Assembly (NCBI GenBank): GCA_002390455.1
Contig: DGPN01000017.1
Coordinates: 1-8,912 of the forward strand
DNA: 8,912 nucleotides
Reading direction: 5' to 3'
Source: Flavobacteriaceae bacterium UBA4439
Lineage (GTDB): Bacteria; Bacteroidota; Bacteroidia; Flavobacteriales; Flavobacteriaceae
Below are positions 5,527-8,912 of the stretch, piece after piece. Position 1 is the first letter of the stretch. Each line of letters opens with the position of its first letter. Under the pieces are notes generated by a model. It saw only the letters and a list, made by a program, of their open reading frames with translations, searched no databases and was not told where the DNA came from. The translations under genes were made by a program, and so were the position numbers.

Positions 5527-8286
5527 ATGGACAAATTTTCATTTTTAAATTCGGCTCACACCGCCTATTTTGCCGAATTATACGACCAATACCTGCAAAA
5601 TCCGGACGCTGTAGAACCCAGTTGGAGAGCCTTCTTTCAAGGCTTTGATTTTGGGATGGAGCACGGAGAATGGCCCGCAGAGGTCACAGAGGTAGAAGTA
5701 CCCGAGTCAGTCAAGAAAGAATTTCAGGTGGTAAAGCTTATCGAAGGCTACCGTACCCGTGGTCACCTGTTTACCAAAACCAACCCCGTTCGGAACAGAA
5801 GAAGCTACACTCCCGATTTGACAGTAGAAAACTTTGGATTGTCTCAAGAGGATTTGCCTACCGTTTTCAACGCTGGAGCCATAGTAGGCATTGGTCCCAG
5901 TACCTTGTCCACCATCATCGAACATCTTCAAAGAACCTATTGCGAATCCATTGGAGTAGAATACATGTATGTGAGGAATGTGGAGAAAAAAGATTGGATC
6001 AGGGATCGATTACACAAAAATCAAAACCATCCAAATTTTAGCCCACAACAAAAGAAAGACATCCTCAATAAATTGAATCAAGCGGTTAGCTTTGAAAACT
6101 TTTTGCATACCAAATACGTCGGGCAAAAGCGATTTTCCCTAGAAGGTGGCGAGTCACTGATTCCAGCTTTGGACGCCTTGGTAATGGCTGCCGACGCCAG
6201 AGGAGTGGAAGAGTTTATTATGGGAATGGCCCACCGAGGAAGACTCAATACTTTGACCAATATATTCGGAAAATCTCCAAAAGATATCTTTAGCGAGTTC
6301 GACGGAAAAGACTACGATGAGGTGGTTTTTGATGGTGATGTCAAGTACCATATGGGTTGGACTGCAAAGATTGACCCCAACAACAACGGAAAAAACATCA
6401 ACATCAACTTAGCACCCAATCCCTCCCATCTGGAAACCGTAGGGGCAGTTGTTGAGGGAATTACCAGAGCCAAGTTGGACAACAAATTCAAAGGTGATAC
6501 CTCAAAAGTATTACCTATTATTGTTCATGGTGATGCGGCTATTGCTGGACAAGGGATTGCCTACGAAATTGTTCAGATGGCCCGACTGAAGGGGTATTCC
6601 ACTGGAGGAACCATCCACATAGTGGTCAATAATCAAATAGGGTTCACCACCAATTACCTCGATGCTCGATCCAGTACCTATTGTACGGATGTGGGAAAAG
6701 TAACCCTGTCACCTGTGATGCACGTCAACGCTGACGATGTAGAGGCAGTCGTCCACTCCGTATTGTTCGCCCTTGACTATAGAATGCACTTTAATGCCGA
6801 TGTTTTTATTGACCTTTTGGGATATCGTAAATACGGACACAACGAAGGTGATGAGCCGAGATTCACTCAACCCAAGCTTTACAAGACCATTTCAGCCCAC
6901 AAAAATCCAAGGGACATCTATGCCGATAAGCTTATTGCTCAAGGCATTATTGACCAGACCTATGTCAAAAAAGAGGAGGAGGCCTATAAATCCAAGTTAG
7001 AACAAAACCTCCAAGTTTCCAGAACTGAGGAGACTACTGTTATTACTCCTTTTATGGAGGACGAATGGATTGGGTACAATAGAGTCGATGAAAAAGGGAT
7101 GCATCCCGAAATACCCACTGCGGTTAATTTAGACGCTTTGTCTGTAGTGGCCAAAACCATTTCCAATGTACCCCCAGATAAAAAGTTTTTGAGAAAGATT
7201 GAACGCTTGATCACCGAAAGAAACAAAATGTTTTTTGAAACCGATAGGCTGGATTGGGCCATGGGAGAACTCCTAGCCTACGGAACCTTACTCAAAGAAG
7301 GTTATAATGTGAGGCTTTCTGGTCAAGATGTTGAAAGGGGAACTTTTTCACATCGACATGCCATACTTAAAGCAGAATCATCTGAAGAGGAAGTCATCCT
7401 TCTCAACGATATTAATCCACTCGATCAAGGAAAATTCACTGTATATAATTCTTTACTATCAGAATACGGGGTTTTGGGCTTCGACTATGGTTATGCGATG
7501 GCCAGTCCAAATACTTTGACCATTTGGGAAGCTCAGTTTGGTGACTTTTCCAATGGTGCCCAGATCATGATCGACCAATATATTTCGGCAGCAGAGGATA
7601 AGTGGAAAACTCAAAATGGAATTGTGATGCTCTTGCCACACGGTTATGAAGGACAAGGTGCAGAACATTCCTCAGCCCGAATGGAGCGTTATTTACAATT
7701 GTGTGCCAAAGACAATATGTTTGTGACCAATTGTACCACCCCCGCCAACTTTTTCCATTTGCTAAGAAGACAAATGAAAAGTAATTTTAGAAAGCCTTTG
7801 ATTGTTTTTACTCCCAAAAGCTTACTGCGACATCCAAAAGCCGTTTCAAAAGTTAAAGATTTGACTACAGGAGTTTTTCAAAGGGTCATTGCGGACGACG
7901 AGGTGAAGGCCAAACAAGCCAAAACATTGGTTTTTTGTTCCGGAAAATTCTACTATGACTTGATTGATGCCCGAGTCGATAAGGATAGAATGGATGTAGC
8001 CATTGTTAGAGTGGAACAATTATTTCCCCTGCCTCAAGAAGAAATTCAAGCCCAGATTCAGCACTATCCCAATATAGAGGAGGTGGTTTGGGCTCAAGAG
8101 GAACCTCGTAATATGGGTGCCTGGGGCTATTTGTTACTTCATCTGCCCGAAGCCCAACAAATGAGACCCGCTACTAGAAGATATTATGGTTCTCCTGCGG
8201 CGGGTAGTGCAGCAAGGTTCAAAAATAGACATCAACAAGTGATCGACTATGTCTTTGATGCTACTAAGAATAATTTCTTAAAATAG
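5527..8286 (+). CDS. sucA: 2-oxoglutarate dehydrogenase E1 component (thiamine-diphosphate dependent)
   Basis: This 919-residue cytoplasmic enzyme (E. coli SucA is 933) decarboxylates 2-oxoglutarate. It passes the succinyl group to the lipoyl domain of E2 in the TCA-cycle complex that yields succinyl-CoA. The N-terminal peptide (FLNSAHTAYFAELYDQYL, then PSWRAFF) is the E2-binding arm typical of full-length SucA, which supports the ATG at 5527. Active-site histidines are His236 in AHRGRLN and His301 in NPSHLE. The cofactor-binding motif runs from GDAAIAGQG at 335-343 to NNQIGFTT at 368-375. The transketolase-like pyrimidine-binding domain follows, with SGQDVERGTFSHRHA from 598 and GYEGQGAEHSSAR from 706. 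The C-terminus ends with the family signature GSPAAGSAARF near 888-898. All motifs are intact. The gene is divergent from umuC. No sucB/odhB (E2) gene follows directly; the next gene is a GH117 lipoprotein, so E2 must be encoded elsewhere. Confidence 0.97.
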   Translation: MDKFSFLNSAHTAYFAELYDQYLQNPDAVEPSWRAFFQGFDFGMEHGEWPAEVTEVEVPESVKKEFQVVKLIEGYRTRGHLFTKTNPVRNRRSYTPDLTVENFGLSQEDLPTVFNAGAIVGIGPSTLSTIIEHLQRTYCESIGVEYMYVRNVEKKDWIRDRLHKNQNHPNFSPQQKKDILNKLNQAVSFENFLHTKYVGQKRFSLEGGESLIPALDALVMAADARGVEEFIMGMAHRGRLNTLTNIFGKSPKDIFSEFDGKDYDEVVFDGDVKYHMGWTAKIDPNNNGKNININLAPNPSHLETVGAVVEGITRAKLDNKFKGDTSKVLPIIVHGDAAIAGQGIAYEIVQMARLKGYSTGGTIHIVVNNQIGFTTNYLDARSSTYCTDVGKVTLSPVMHVNADDVEAVVHSVLFALDYRMHFNADVFIDLLGYRKYGHNEGDEPRFTQPKLYKTISAHKNPRDIYADKLIAQGIIDQTYVKKEEEAYKSKLEQNLQVSRTEETTVITPFMEDEWIGYNRVDEKGMHPEIPTAVNLDALSVVAKTISNVPPDKKFLRKIERLITERNKMFFETDRLDWAMGELLAYGTLLKEGYNVRLSGQDVERGTFSHRHAILKAESSEEEVILLNDINPLDQGKFTVYNSLLSEYGVLGFDYGYAMASPNTLTIWEAQFGDFSNGAQIMIDQYISAAEDKWKTQNGIVMLLPHGYEGQGAEHSSARMERYLQLCAKDNMFVTNCTTPANFFHLLRRQMKSNFRKPLIVFTPKSLLRHPKAVSKVKDLTTGVFQRVIADDEVKAKQAKTLVFCSGKFYYDLIDARVDKDRMDVAIVRVEQLFPLPQEEIQAQIQHYPNIEEVVWAQEEPRNMGAWGYLLLHLPEAQQMRPATRRYYGSPAAGSAARFKNRHQQVIDYVFDATKNNFLK

Positions 8287-8378
8287 GCCTAATTTATAAT
8301 AACATATATGATCCATTATTTTACTTCCATAAAATATAGTATTCTAATAAAATCTTTTTAACCCATAACACGAACATA
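8287..8378. other. Intergenic spacer between sucA and the GH117 gene
   Basis: This 92-bp spacer is strongly AT-rich. I find no convincing hairpin-plus-T-run terminator after sucA and no exact TAnnTTTG box before the downstream ATG. Whether the GH117 gene is read through from sucA or has its own weakly matching promoter cannot be settled from sequence. Confidence 0.5.
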
Positions 8379-8912
8379 ATGAATAAGGTTTTGATAATTT
8401 TTTTAATCTGTCACTTGCTGACTTCTTGTATCAATGATAACAAAAATCAAAATGACAAAGGATTAGATATCACCATCTCCAAAGAAAAAATTGATTTTTT
8501 GGGGATCACCAATGTTGATAAACTCAGTGCTGCTTCAAAAAGAGCATTAAAGTGGTCCGATCAACAGTTGTACAACAACGACTGGTATTTCGAATACAAT
8601 CTTTTCGATTTAAAAGGTGATTTGGCTTTTCAGGAAGGCGTAGTGCGAAGAGATCCCAGTGCCCTGATAAAGCATGAAGGAAAATATTATACCTGGTACA
8701 CCAAAAGTGTGGGAAAGACCGATGGGTTTGAAGGAGATATTGAAAATGATAAAGTTTTTCCGTGGGACAGATCAGACATATGGTTTGCTACTTCTCCAGA
8801 TGGTCACACATGGAAAGAGCAAGGTATTGCTGTATCAAGAGGAACTCCTGGTTCTTTTGACGATAGGTCTGTATTCACGACTGAGATCTTGGTTCACGAT
8901 GGAATTTATTAT
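8379..8912 (+). CDS. Partial GH117 family lipoprotein, probable 3,6-anhydro-L-galactosidase (3' end beyond window)
   Basis: The frame is open from the ATG at 8379 to the last base (178 codons), so only the N-terminal part is seen; GH117 proteins are usually about 360-400 residues. A lipoprotein signal is clear: MNK, a hydrophobic core, then the lipobox LTSC with Cys17 as the acylated residue. This predicts export and anchoring in the periplasm or outer membrane. The mature part has the SxAxxR motif (SAASKR, 50-55) that mediates GH117 dimerisation. It is followed by VVRRDPSALIK, where Asp92 is the likely catalytic base by analogy with Zobellia AhgA. Further on are KVFPWDRSDIW (125-135), ATSPDGHTW and FDDRSVFTTEIL, all fitting the five-bladed beta-propeller of this family. 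Known members remove 3,6-anhydro-L-galactose from the non-reducing end of neoagaro-oligosaccharides, though some GH117 clades act differently. Exact substrate is uncertain. The gene follows sucA by 92 bp with no obvious functional tie. Confidence 0.82.
   Translation, partial: MNKVLIIFLICHLLTSCINDNKNQNDKGLDITISKEKIDFLGITNVDKLSAASKRALKWSDQQLYNNDWYFEYNLFDLKGDLAFQEGVVRRDPSALIKHEGKYYTWYTKSVGKTDGFEGDIENDKVFPWDRSDIWFATSPDGHTWKEQGIAVSRGTPGSFDDRSVFTTEILVHDGIYY

Noticed and set aside
5670..6041. 123-codon plus-strand frame inside the start of sucA
   Set aside because: It is rich in Arg, Ser and His, as expected from the +1 reading of a coding region, and overlaps the conserved N-terminal arm of SucA.
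8287..8378. Rho-independent terminator after sucA
   Set aside because: Only short A/T-only complementarity is visible, with no GC-containing stem followed by a T run.

Overview
The window looks like the chromosome of a marine member of the Bacteroidota, most likely Flavobacteriaceae. The evidence is moderate-to-low GC content, AT-rich short intergenic regions without strong Shine-Dalgarno sequences, promoter-like boxes matching the Bacteroidota -7 consensus TAnnTTTG, and a lipoprotein of a family (GH117) typical of agar- and red-alga-degrading marine flavobacteria. The taxonomic call is an inference from gene content, not from a marker gene.

Layout. (1) 82-3646, plus strand: a two-gene fatty-acid beta-oxidation operon. 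It holds a FadN-type bifunctional 3-hydroxyacyl-CoA dehydrogenase/enoyl-CoA hydratase, then a FadA-type thiolase 4 bp downstream. Its leader carries two abutting perfect-arm palindromes just upstream of a TAnnTTTG box, a good candidate repressor site. (2) 3648-5341, minus strand: an error-prone DNA polymerase V module read as umuC then umuD with an ATGA overlap, the reverse of the E. coli umuDC order. It converges on fadA with only 1 bp between stop codons. (3) 5342-5526: a 185-bp divergent control region with back-to-back promoter-like boxes for umuC and for the next gene. (4) 5527-8286, plus strand: sucA, the E1 component of 2-oxoglutarate dehydrogenase. (5) 8379 to the window end, plus strand: the first 178 codons of a secreted lipoprotein of the GH117 family (alpha-1,3-(3,6-anhydro)-L-galactosidase type), cut off by the window edge.

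How they work together. FadN and FadA perform the last three steps of the beta-oxidation spiral and yield acetyl-CoA. That enters the TCA cycle, where SucA acts, so the two metabolic blocks are linked through central carbon flow but sit in separate transcription units. The umuC-umuD pair is a DNA-damage tolerance unit lying between them with no metabolic link. The GH117 gene would feed algal galactan breakdown products into metabolism. Neither the acyl-CoA dehydrogenase often linked to fadN-fadA nor the sucB/odhB partner of sucA is adjacent here.

Most of the window is ordinary core metabolism and repair. I see no CRISPR array, tRNA, rRNA, insertion sequence or clear novel system. The observations most worth following are the tandem palindromes before fadN, the umuC/sucA divergent control region, the reversed umuC-umuD order, and the sucA to GH117 junction.
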